Part shown: piece after piece, positions 1-8,600 of the stretch | How the letters are laid out: every line of letters begins with the position of its first letter | Numbering within the stretch: position 1 is the stretch's first letter | Source: Bacteroidales bacterium | Lineage (GTDB): Bacteria > Bacteroidota > Bacteroidia > Bacteroidales > JAADGE01 | DNA: 64,000 nucleotides | Direction: 5' to 3' | Assembly: GCA_021648725.1 (NCBI GenBank) | Contig: JAKISF010000014.1 | Location: 1 to 64,000 of the forward strand | The notes under the pieces: model-generated | Told to the model about the DNA's origin: nothing | The model's input: only the letters and a program-made list of their open reading frames with translations | Databases searched by the model: none | Made by a program: the position numbers and the translations under genes

Positions 1-1
1 C

Positions 2-103
2 AAAATTGTTTACAACACCCGGGAGCTTGTAAGACCTAATCGGAAAAACATTCGAAAACATCGGCAAAAGAAACCTTATTCTATGAATTACAAAAGGTTA
101 TGA
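2..103 (+). CDS. Possible C-terminal end of an upstream gene (partial)
   Basis: A reading frame is open from the window edge to a TGA at 101-103 and gives 33 residues, very rich in Lys and Arg, ending MNYKRL. It may be the basic tail of a protein that starts outside the window. It is too short to identify and could be chance. No start codon or domain is visible. Confidence 0.3.
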   Translation, partial: KIVYNTRELVRPNRKNIRKHRQKKPYSMNYKRL

Positions 104-390
104 CAGATTATTAACTAAACGACATTGTTTCATAATTAGTTATTTTTATAGTCCCCAAATTGAATAAGGGTTGTAATATCCCGGATAAAAGTTTTTTTGC
201 AACTTATTTGCTTTTGCTTATGCAATAATAGTTATTTTTTGCCGGAAATAAAAGCTGTTGTTTCCGGTTTTAATTGTGTTACAAGAAAAGTTAATGCTGT
301 GCAGAACGGCTTTGTCTTTTTATTTTATACCTACGCTGAACTGGTATGTGAGGTTTGTTTTGTTTCCGTAGGTATTTAAACTCTAATACT
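104..390. other. Intergenic region, no convincing gene
   Basis: A 60-codon frame on the plus strand (197-379) looks like non-coding translation (Cys/Phe-rich) and I do not accept it. Two small inverted repeats are visible: CCGGAAA at 242-248 with TTTCCGG at 261-267, and ATACCTACG at 327-335 with CGTAGGTAT at 367-375. The second lies just beyond the stop of the minus-strand lipoprotein gene and could be a weak transcription end. Nothing else was recognised. Confidence 0.4.
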
Positions 391-822
391 TTATTGATAA
401 GTATATACTGTTTGATATTCGTCCATATTATCGCTTAACAATTCAAGTTTTAATTCTTCTTCCGTTAATTTTAGAATAAGATATTCTGAAATAATGTTAT
501 CGTAAGAGATGTAAATTTTTGTTTTGTTTTCTTTGAACTCCCAATGAGAAATTAAAGAATCGTTTAAACAAGCATCTTTTTGAAAATAACTTGAATCTTC
601 GTTAAATTTATAACTTGACTGAAAGGCACAATCTTGCCATGCATCTGAAATACTTGACTCAAGTCCGCTTTTATTAATAAGAACCGCTTTAACAACGTGC
701 CGTGTTTTTGTCGTAAGCAAATCGGTGTTAATACTTTCCGCTTCCGGTTTAATTTGACCTTTTTTGCAAGAAAAAGTAATTACCGATAAAACCATAAGCG
801 TAATCAGAAATTGTTTTTTCAT
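391..822 (-). CDS. Small lipoprotein, lipocalin-like fold suspected
   Basis: This 143-residue protein begins with a lipoprotein signal peptide, with a lipobox ending FSC and the lipidated Cys at residue 19, so it should be membrane-anchored. The mature part has a pattern seen in small Bacteroidetes lipocalin-like lipoproteins: a Trp/Asp/Cys region, a YKFNEDSSY strand, a second Cys (DAC), then a W-containing strand and ISYDNIISEYLILKL. That fold assignment is inference from pattern; no ligand can be proposed. Its ATG overlaps the stop of the upstream gene in an ATGA, so the two are translationally coupled. Confidence 0.75.
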   Translation of the reverse strand: MKKQFLITLMVLSVITFSCKKGQIKPEAESINTDLLTTKTRHVVKAVLINKSGLESSISDAWQDCAFQSSYKFNEDSSYFQKDACLNDSLISHWEFKENKTKIYISYDNIISEYLILKLTEEELKLELLSDNMDEYQTVYTYQ

Positions 823-1556
823 TGTTTTTTATTTTTATAGTTAAAATTATAGGATAAGCCGACTGATATATGTAGTTTTGAGTATTCAACAGTTTCAAAA
901 TAATCTGTACCTATAAGTATCATTTTATCTTTATCGGGGAACATTCCTGCTATTTGAAATTCTGTTTTAAGATTTTTTCCGAGTTTTAAAAATATACCGG
1001 GTTCAAAAGAAAAAAAATTAAAATTATATATAAAAGTTTCACCGGAATAATATGTTTTTGGGATTTTATAGTTATTATGATAAATTTTAATATACGAACC
1101 GATATTCATTTTTTTACCTGATGTAGAAAAAACAAAATTAAAATTCGGGCTGTAATATTTCCCGTCATTATAATGACTTTTAGAGTTTCCTGTTTTTACA
1201 CCGGTATAAATTTCATAAATAAATTTGTTATTTATTTTATTGAAATATCCTGCCGAAATTTCAAAACTTGAATTGTAAGCCAGCGAAGGAATTTCAAAAA
1301 ACCAGTCTATAAAACCAAAATCATCACTCCCTAAACCTGTTATGTAATTATATGTAAATCGTGCATCTGCTTTAAAAGCAATGTTTTTAAAAGGTGCATA
1401 GGCAACAGCAGTTTGAAAACTATTTGTACTTAAAGATATTTTTGCTTTTAAATCTTTTTTTTGTTGCATTAAAGGCACAAAACTTCCTGAAGGCATATAT
1501 TGAGTTGCACAAGCCGAAAACATGAAGAAAAATATGACCGAAAATAAATATCTCAT
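819..1556 (-). CDS. Putative lipoprotein with beta-barrel-like sequence
   Basis: This 245-residue protein has a short signal peptide and a lipobox (FSAC, Cys16). The rest alternates aromatic and polar residues in amphipathic strands and ends in an aromatic/Asn-rich strand (ISVGLSYNFNYKN), the look of an outer-membrane beta-barrel or beta-sheet surface protein. No family is recognised. It is the first gene of a two-gene unit and overlaps the downstream lipoprotein by 4 bp, which suggests the two products act together at the cell envelope. Confidence 0.7.
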   Translation of the reverse strand: MRYLFSVIFFFMFSACATQYMPSGSFVPLMQQKKDLKAKISLSTNSFQTAVAYAPFKNIAFKADARFTYNYITGLGSDDFGFIDWFFEIPSLAYNSSFEISAGYFNKINNKFIYEIYTGVKTGNSKSHYNDGKYYSPNFNFVFSTSGKKMNIGSYIKIYHNNYKIPKTYYSGETFIYNFNFFSFEPGIFLKLGKNLKTEFQIAGMFPDKDKMILIGTDYFETVEYSKLHISVGLSYNFNYKNKKQ

Positions 1557-1621
1557 AACAAACTATTTTTGAATGATTATTTTTTTTGCAGAGGTTGAAA
1601 AATCAGATGTTAGTTTCAACC

Positions 1622-2401
1622 TTATACCGAAACCTGTATTTCAAAACCTTCATTTTTAACTTTTTCGGCTATTTCGTATAATTTTTCAGGAGAAACTTTT
1701 TTTAAATTTTCGGAAGGCGTATCTCTGTCTATTGTATAAATCATTACCTGTTTAGGTTTTATTTCTTTTAAAAGTTTTATCCATGCCTCAACTTCTTTGT
1801 TGTTTGTATTATCGGCAGATTTGCCTTTGTAAGTTCCTGACAAAAACATGGTTTGTATAATTAAATTGCCTTTGAAAGCTTTTAAATTTCCAACTAATTT
1901 TTTAACCGTAAATTCGGCAGGAGGGTTATTCATAAACTTTACGGTTTCGTCAAAAGCGGAATCTAATTTTAAAATGTTGTCATCAACTTTTTGAAGTGCG
2001 TTAAAAACAGATTTTTTTTGAATTAAAGTTGCATTTGACAGTACTGCGATTCTTGCTTTAGGGAAATATTTATTTCGAGTTATTATTGTGTCGCCGATAA
2101 TCCCTTCAAAATCAGGATGTATTGTAGGCTCACCGTTTCCTGCAAAAGTTATTACATCAGGCGAATTGTTATTTTTTTTCATTTCAGAAAGAACATTTTC
2201 TAATTTTTCTTTTACATCTTTTCTGTCGTGAAATCTTTTTCCTTTAAATTTTTCTTTATGTGTTCTTCCGCATTCGCAATAAATACAATCGAAATTGCAG
2301 TATTTATAATCAAGCGGTAAAAGGTTAATACCGAGAGATACACCAAGGCGGCGACTTTTTACGGGACCGAATATAGTTTCGTCAAATAAAAATACAGGCA
2401 T
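1622..2401 (-). CDS. Radical SAM protein (COG0731-like)
   Basis: The protein carries a radical SAM cluster motif CX3CX2C (Cys35, Cys39, Cys42, in KYCNFDCIYCECG) that should bind a 4Fe-4S cluster and S-adenosylmethionine. The N-terminal stretch FGPVKSRRLGVSLG and the later FAGNGEPTIHPDF (the GGEPT-like SAM contact) fit the COG0731 group, related to wyosine-type tRNA-modifying enzymes. The actual substrate in Bacteroidetes is not established. I chose the ATG at 2401 because family members start just before the FGP-SRRLG motif; an in-frame ATG at 2428 would add nine residues (MFLLLAKKK). It is monocistronic on the minus strand. Confidence 0.82.
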   Translation of the reverse strand: MPVFLFDETIFGPVKSRRLGVSLGINLLPLDYKYCNFDCIYCECGRTHKEKFKGKRFHDRKDVKEKLENVLSEMKKNNNSPDVITFAGNGEPTIHPDFEGIIGDTIITRNKYFPKARIAVLSNATLIQKKSVFNALQKVDDNILKLDSAFDETVKFMNNPPAEFTVKKLVGNLKAFKGNLIIQTMFLSGTYKGKSADNTNNKEVEAWIKLLKEIKPKQVMIYTIDRDTPSENLKKVSPEKLYEIAEKVKNEGFEIQVSV

Positions 2402-2578
2402 CTTTTTTTTCGCCAAAAGTAAAAACATTTATATAAAAAAAAAGAGATACAATTTAATGTACCTCCTTTTTTCGACATAATAAGTTATAAGTAGTTTTAA
2501 AATGTTGCCTATGAAATATAATATTAGTTTGTTGTTAGTACAAATGTATGACAAAAACTGTTTTTATAACAATTTTTC

Positions 2579-2603
2579 AATGCTCACTTGATGAAAGAGC
2601 ATT
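2579..2603 (-). terminator. Candidate terminator after the enoyl-CoA hydratase gene
   Basis: An AATGCTC/GAGCATT stem of 7 bp with an 11-nt loop lies about 40 bp beyond the hydratase stop. On the minus strand it is followed by an A/T-rich run with several T residues. The stem is short, so the call is tentative. Confidence 0.35.
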
Positions 2604-2641
2604 AATTTTTGACGAGTAATAATATATAGCTGATTAAATTT

Positions 2642-3421
2642 TTACTTTCCGGGGAAATTTGCTTTCCGTTTATTCATAAAGGCATCGGTTCCTTCTTTGA
2701 AATCTTCGGTTCCGAAACATTTTCCGAATTCTTCGATTTCGGTTTTAAAACCGTCAACACCGGCGGTAAAATAGGCATCAATGCAGGCAATTACTCCGGC
2801 AACTGCTACGGGTGATTGTTTCATTATTGTTTTCAGAAGTTCTTCGGTTTTTTCAATTAGTTCATTCTGCGGGAAAACGTAATTTACAAGTCCGAGTTTA
2901 AGTGCTTCGTCGGCTTTAATCATTGCTCCCGTCATAAGAAGTTCCGTAGCTTTTCCTTTTCCGATAAGTTGTGTAAGTCGTTGTGTCCCGGCATATCCGG
3001 GTGTAACACCGAGGCTGACTTCCGGCTGACCGAAACGTGCATTGTCGGATGCTGTTCTGATGTGGCAAGCCATTGCAAGTTCCAGACCTCCGCCGAGGGC
3101 AAATCCGTTTACGGCTGCAATAACAGGTTTTTTGAATGTTTCGATTATTTTGAAAATTCGTTGTCCGTTTGCCGAAAGTTCTTTACCTTCTTCAACGGAA
3201 AAGTTTGCAAATTCTTTAATATCGGCACCTGCGGCAAATGCTTTTTCTCCGGAACCGGTTATAAGAATGCTTTTTACTTCGTTTTTTGTTGCAATTTCGG
3301 TAAAAATGCTTTCTAATTCGGCAAAAACTGCTTTGTTAAGAGCATTTAGTTGTTTGGGACGGTTTAAGGTAATTGTTAAAATTCCGTCTTTAACTTCGGT
3401 TTGAATATTTTCGTAGTTCAT
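2642..3421 (-). CDS. Enoyl-CoA hydratase/isomerase (crotonase family)
   Basis: The protein hydrates a 2-enoyl-CoA to the 3-hydroxyacyl-CoA, probably in short-chain fatty acid or butyrate-type metabolism. It has the family's CoA and oxyanion-hole segment AFAAGADIKEF, then FALGGGLELAMAC and FGQPEVSLG, which carry the two catalytic glutamates of true hydratases, and AGTQRL after them. Length from the ATG at 3421 is 259 residues, the usual size; an in-frame upstream start (3472) would add 17 residues that do not look like the family. It follows the LuxE-like gene by 47 bp on the same strand. No thiolase or dehydrogenase gene is beside it, so the exact substrate is unknown. Confidence 0.9.
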   Translation of the reverse strand: MNYENIQTEVKDGILTITLNRPKQLNALNKAVFAELESIFTEIATKNEVKSILITGSGEKAFAAGADIKEFANFSVEEGKELSANGQRIFKIIETFKKPVIAAVNGFALGGGLELAMACHIRTASDNARFGQPEVSLGVTPGYAGTQRLTQLIGKGKATELLMTGAMIKADEALKLGLVNYVFPQNELIEKTEELLKTIMKQSPVAVAGVIACIDAYFTAGVDGFKTEIEEFGKCFGTEDFKEGTDAFMNKRKANFPGK

Positions 3422-3468
3422 TTTATTTGGTTTTTTAGTTTGTAAAGTTAAAAAGTTTAAAGTTATTA

Positions 3469-4467
3469 TCAAATTACCATCAAATTACAACCTCTTACAT
3501 CAGAATTGTCAAATCTTCCGAGAACTTCAAAACTGTTGTCTTTGTGAATTTTACCCAAATCTTTTGTTTCGATAAAAGAGCAGGAATAAATATTTGCCAA
3601 ATCAATGATATTTATGCCTCCGGATTTTCCTTGCGGAAGCAAATCGAAAGGGTCATTTGTATCTCTTATCAAAATTTTCATCCAAGGCGGAGTAATATAT
3701 TTATTTTCTTGTTTTGCATAGGCTTGCGACAGAAGTTCTGTCATACCGTATTCGGAATGTATTTGTTTTAAGCCGGTTGCATTTTTAATTATGCGGTGTA
3801 ATTCTTCCCTTACGATTTCTTTTTTACGCCCTTTCATACCTCCGGTTTCGATAATTGTTGTGTTTTTTAAAGAAATTTTAAATTTCTCAAAGAAATCTAA
3901 AAGGGCAAAACTTACACCGAATAAAATTGTTTTTTGTTTGCGGTTTTCAAGTTCCGAAAGTTTTTCAAAAAGTTCTTCATGGTTGTATAAATAGTATTCA
4001 TTACCTTTTTTGTTGCTTATTTGCATTAATTTTTCGACCATATATATTAGTGAAGAGTCGTTTCTTTCGGAATATGACGGAAGTAATGCCAAAAAAGTGT
4101 ATTGTTCGGGGTTTCCGTAAAAAAGTTCAAAGGTTTTTATAAAACTTTCTTCGTAAATTTTTAAGTCGGGAATATGGTGTTCGCTTGTTGACATTCCGGT
4201 AGTTCCGCTGCTGCGAAATGTTGTTTGAATTTCTCTCTCGGAAGAAATAATTTTATGTGTTTTGAAAAAATCAATCGGCAAAAAAGGAATATCTTTATAG
4301 TGCTTTATTTGTGAAATATTTATATTAAGTTTTTTTATGTAACTTCTGTAAACACCATCGGCTCCAAGCTGATATTCAAACACTTCCAGAGCCGCTGCGT
4401 TAAATTGCTCTTCATTTTTAATACTAAAAATGTTCTTTGCCGTAATATTTTTATTTTGCATTTTCAT
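3469..4467 (-). CDS. LuxE-like acyl-protein synthetase/acyltransferase
   Basis: The 332-residue protein resembles the LuxE family, which activates a fatty acid with ATP and loads it onto a Cys of the enzyme for reduction by LuxC. Visible signs are the adenylate-forming signature RSSGTTGMSTSEHH near residue 90, the HSEYGMTELLSQAY motif near residue 240, and a Cys (Cys327, in RGCNLMVI) close to the C-terminus, where LuxE of luminous bacteria has its acylated Cys. No luxAB or luxD genes are present, so this is not a light-producing system. A LuxC-like reductase lies far away at 38.3 kb. The gene sits 47 bp after the efflux adaptor gene. Confidence 0.8.
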   Translation of the reverse strand: MKMQNKNITAKNIFSIKNEEQFNAAALEVFEYQLGADGVYRSYIKKLNINISQIKHYKDIPFLPIDFFKTHKIISSEREIQTTFRSSGTTGMSTSEHHIPDLKIYEESFIKTFELFYGNPEQYTFLALLPSYSERNDSSLIYMVEKLMQISNKKGNEYYLYNHEELFEKLSELENRKQKTILFGVSFALLDFFEKFKISLKNTTIIETGGMKGRKKEIVREELHRIIKNATGLKQIHSEYGMTELLSQAYAKQENKYITPPWMKILIRDTNDPFDLLPQGKSGGINIIDLANIYSCSFIETKDLGKIHKDNSFEVLGRFDNSDVRGCNLMVI

Positions 4468-4514
4468 GAAAATATAAAAACCTGCCGAATGAGGTTTAAA
4501 AGTATTTAAAAATA

Positions 4515-5648
4515 TTATTCCGTTAATAAATTGTAAGCTCCTTTTTCTAAAAATATAGCAGCGGTATCGTTTAACATAACTTCGGTAAAACCGTTATACG
4601 TTTGCCCGGGTTTAATGTTTTTCTTTGCAAAATAATAATTATCGGCATCCTTTTCTTCAAGTTTCAAAATATAAGTTTCTGTTTCGGAATAAACAATTGC
4701 ATTTTCCGGAAGGGCGTATTTTTTAAATTCCGAGGAAATTACATCAACATTCATAAACATATTTTCGGCTAAATTTTCGGAAGTTTCTGTGTCTGTTTCA
4801 GCATAACAGGTTACGGTTTTTGTTTCGTTATTAACAGACTTTCCGATTGCTTTAATTTTACCTTCATATTTTAAATTTTCATTATCAGGCATGAAAAATA
4901 TTATTCCCTGCCCGGTTTTTATTTTAGAAATATCCTTTTCAAAAACAAAAAATTCCAGTTGCAAAGATTTAATATTTATAACTTCAAACAAATTATCGCC
5001 GGCATTTACCGATTGTCCGATAAGGCAATTATGATTACTGATATATCCGTTTATGGGTGAGGTTAAATAAATTTCAGAATATATATTTCCGTTTAGAATT
5101 TTGCCGGGGCTAAGTTTCATCATCAAGATTTTTTGTTTTAGGCCGTTATAAGTTCCCAAAGTACCGAGATATTCACTTTTTGCTGTTTCAAACTCTTTGT
5201 CGGATAAAACTTTATTTTCGTGCAATTCTTTTTTTCGTAAATAATTTTGCTTTAAATTATCGAGTTTTGCAGCAACTTCTGAAAATTCTTGCTGTAAAGA
5301 TACAATTCCCATACCGGTAATTGAACATAATTTTTGTCCTTTTACAACTTTCTGCTCCGGGGCAACAAAAACTTTTTTGACGATTCCGGGAAATAAAGAA
5401 TTAATCAGAGCTTTGCCTTTCGGTTTTGTAGAAATTTTTCCGGTTGTTCTTATTTTCTCCTTAAATATTTTCAACCTTATTTTTCCGGTTTGCATTGCCG
5501 ATCTTTCAAATTGTTTTTGACTTACAACAATCAGATTATTAGTTTGCTTTGTGCTTATTTCTTCTGTGTTTTCATTTTTATCCTGCGAACAACTTTGAAA
5601 CATGATTGTGCCTGCTAATACGAGGATAAATATTGTTATTTTGTTCAT
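4515..5648 (-). CDS. czcB: RND efflux periplasmic adaptor, CzcB/CusB type lipoprotein
   Basis: The membrane-fusion subunit should join the inner-membrane pump to the outer-membrane channel. It has a lipoprotein signal with lipobox FQSC (Cys20), then a biotinyl-lipoyl-like half (LFPGIVKKVFVAPEQKVVKGQKL), a helical hairpin around residues 110-170 (LQQEFSEVAAKLDNLKQNYL), a second lipoyl half (YLTSPINGYISNHNCLIGQSV) and beta-barrel domains. At 377 residues it is typical for the heavy-metal subgroup. The gene lies 12 bp after the pump gene on the same strand, clearly one operon. No His- or Met-rich metal tail is visible. Confidence 0.9.
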   Translation of the reverse strand: MNKITIFILVLAGTIMFQSCSQDKNENTEEISTKQTNNLIVVSQKQFERSAMQTGKIRLKIFKEKIRTTGKISTKPKGKALINSLFPGIVKKVFVAPEQKVVKGQKLCSITGMGIVSLQQEFSEVAAKLDNLKQNYLRKKELHENKVLSDKEFETAKSEYLGTLGTYNGLKQKILMMKLSPGKILNGNIYSEIYLTSPINGYISNHNCLIGQSVNAGDNLFEVINIKSLQLEFFVFEKDISKIKTGQGIIFFMPDNENLKYEGKIKAIGKSVNNETKTVTCYAETDTETSENLAENMFMNVDVISSEFKKYALPENAIVYSETETYILKLEEKDADNYYFAKKNIKPGQTYNGFTEVMLNDTAAIFLEKGAYNLLTE

Positions 5649-5660
5649 TACTAAAGAGTT

Positions 5661-8600
5661 TTAAAAAGTTAAATAGTTAAGTTCCAGAACAGCATCAGAA
5701 TATTCTTTAAGATTTTTGAGGTATTCGTATTTAATGTTTAGTGCATTTTCGACACTGAAAATAAACTTAAAATAGTCAATATCACCGTTTTCGTAGCTCA
5801 TTTGTGCAGATTTTAAAATTTCGGAAGACAGTTTTTTTCCGACATTTTCATAATAATCAATTTTTGACCGTAGTTTTGAAATTTCCGCTTTCAGCAACGA
5901 TATTTTATTTTCGACTTTTATTTTTACAATTTGTTTTTCTTCTAAAGAAATATTTAAATTTATTTTTGCAGCTTTAAGTTTCGATTTTTGTGCTCCGAAA
6001 AACAGCGGAACAGATATACCTGCCTGATAACCGATATAATTTTCAGCACCGGGATAAGTGTTATTTCCGTTAAAAAGTCCGATTGTTACCGAAGGTAAGA
6101 AATTACTTTTTTCGGTTTTAATTACGGATTTTTTCAATTCTGAATTTTTATCAAATAATTTAATATAAATGTTAGAATCTGATATTACAAAATTAGATTC
6201 GGGAGGTATTAAATCAATATCCGGAAAACTAAAATCAAAATCAGTTTGCAATAATGTTTTTATTCTGTCGTAAGTTGTTTCGATGTCTTTTTCAATATTC
6301 TCTTTTCTAATTTTCAGCATATCAGCTTTTGCCTTTGCATTAAGGTACGATAACGAATTTGTTTCGCCTGTTCTGTATCTTAGCTCTGATGCCGTTATAA
6401 AATCTTTGTAAAGACTGTCGATTTTCAATATCAGCTTTTTGCTGTTTTGCAGGTATATAATTTTATAATACAATAATGAAATATCTTTTTTGACCTTCAT
6501 TATTTTTATATCATATTTGGTTTCCGCAATTTCCTTTCTGATTTTTTGCGATTTTTTTTCGGAAATATATATCGTAGGGAATTTGAAACTTTGTTCTACT
6601 CCGAAAATATTCAAAGGATGGTTATTTTCGGCAATATTATTTTCATCAAATTCATAATAAATATCTGTTTTTTCAATGTCAAATGCCGAACGGATTAAAG
6701 CATTTTCTCTGTCAACTGTCAGTTTTGATTGTTTTATTTCCGGATTATTTTTAAGTGCAATTTCAACGGCTTTTTCAAGTGTTATTTGTTTTTTTGATGT
6801 TTGTGCCTGCAAAGTTGCGGGAACTAATAAAAATATTCCGATAAAGAAAAACAGTTTTTTAAATTTCATCTTCTTTTTTAATTTTTCAGGTTCTTCAAAA
6901 ATAGCATAAAGCAGGGGTAATGCGATCATAGTCAGCAGAGTAGAGGTAACAAGCCCGCCAATTACAACGGTAGCCAATGGTCTTTGCACTTCTGCTCCGG
7001 CAGATGAAGAAATTGCCATAGGCAAAAATCCCAAAGCTGCTGCAGAAGCTGTTAAAAGCACGGCTCTTAAACGGTCTTGCGTTCCTTTAAATATAAGTTC
7101 TCTTATTGTATATTTGCCTTCTTTTTTCAACTCTTTAAAGTGTTCGAGCAGAACTATTCCGTTGAGTACAGCAATACCGAAGAGAGCAATAAACCCTATT
7201 CCTGCCGAAACACTGAACGGCATTCCTCTTATCCACAAAAATGTAACACCTCCTACGGCAGATAAAGGAACAGCAGTGTATATAAGCAATACATCTTTAA
7301 TTGATTTAAAAGCGAAGTGTAAAAATATGAAAATCAAAAGCAATGCAATCGGGACAACAATGAACAAACGGCGTGTTGCATTTTGTAAATTCTCAAATTG
7401 TCCGCCGTATGTAACGTAATATCCTGCTTTGAGCTTAAGATTTTTATCTATTTCTACCTGAATATCCTCAACCACCGATTGTAAATCTCGGTTTCTTACA
7501 TTAATGCTTACAACAACCCTACGATGCGTATTATCGCGAGATATTTTTGCCGGTCCGTAAGTATAAAACACATCTGCAACTTCGCTTAAACGTATCAGTT
7601 TACCATCGGAAGTTCTCAATGGCATATTTTTTATGTTTTCAATGTTCTTCCTGAAATAATTATTATAACGCAAAACCAAATCAAAACGTTTTTCTCCTTC
7701 AAATACACTTCCTGCAATATTTCCTGCAAAGGCAGTAGTTAAAGTATTATTAATTTCTTTAATATTCATTCCGAAGCGAGCAATTTTTTGAGTTTTATAT
7801 GTTATTCCGATTTGCGGAAGTCCCGCAGTTTTTTCGATGATAATATCGGCAGCACCCTGTACCTCTTCTATTAGCTTTTTTATTTCAATTGCTTTTTTAT
7901 TCAGGTAATCTAAATCTTCACCGTAAATTTTCACGGCAATATCGGCACGTACGCCTGTAATCAGTTCATTAAAACGCATTTCTATCGGTTGCGTAAATTC
8001 ATATTCAATACCCGGAAATACAGATAATGTTTCTTTAATTTTATCAGCAAGTTCTTCTTTGGTATCGGCATTTACCCATTCGTTTTTCGGTTTAAGCCTG
8101 ATAATCATATCTGTTTCTTCCATTGACATAGGGTCGGTAGGAACTTCCGCTGCACCTATTCGACAAACTATTTGGTCAATTTCGGAAAATTTTGCCATAA
8201 GTTCTTTTTCCATTTCTGTCATCATTTTCACGGTTTCGGATAAAGAAGTACCGGTTTTCAGTACGGGTTGAATAACAAAATCTCCTTCGTCAAGCGTGGG
8301 AATAAATTCTCCGCCCATTCTTGTAAAAATAATGCCTGTGAAAATTAATGAAGCTAATGCCGCTCCGAGTACGATTTTTTTATGAGAATATGACCATTTT
8401 AAGACAGGCTTATATGATTTAGTTATAATATTCATTAAAATAACCGACGGATTTCGCTTTGAAAGTTTTTTAGGTTTTAAAAATAAACTTGAAGCAACAG
8501 GCAACCATGTAAAACCAAATATCATGGCTCCGATTATTGCAAAACTGAATGTTAATGCCATCGGCCTGAACATTTTTCCTTCAACTCCTGTTAAAGATAA

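Noticed and set aside
197-379. 60-residue plus-strand frame near the window start
   Set aside because: Cys- and Phe-rich translation without any family look, no promoter, and it holds simple inverted repeats.
3469-4467. Bioluminescence (lux) operon
   Set aside because: Only LuxE- and LuxC-like genes exist, far apart, with no luciferase genes.
6841-6885. Possible frameshift or gene boundary in the CzcA-channel protein
   Set aside because: The reading frame is uninterrupted across the join and similar fusions are known, so it is kept as one gene.
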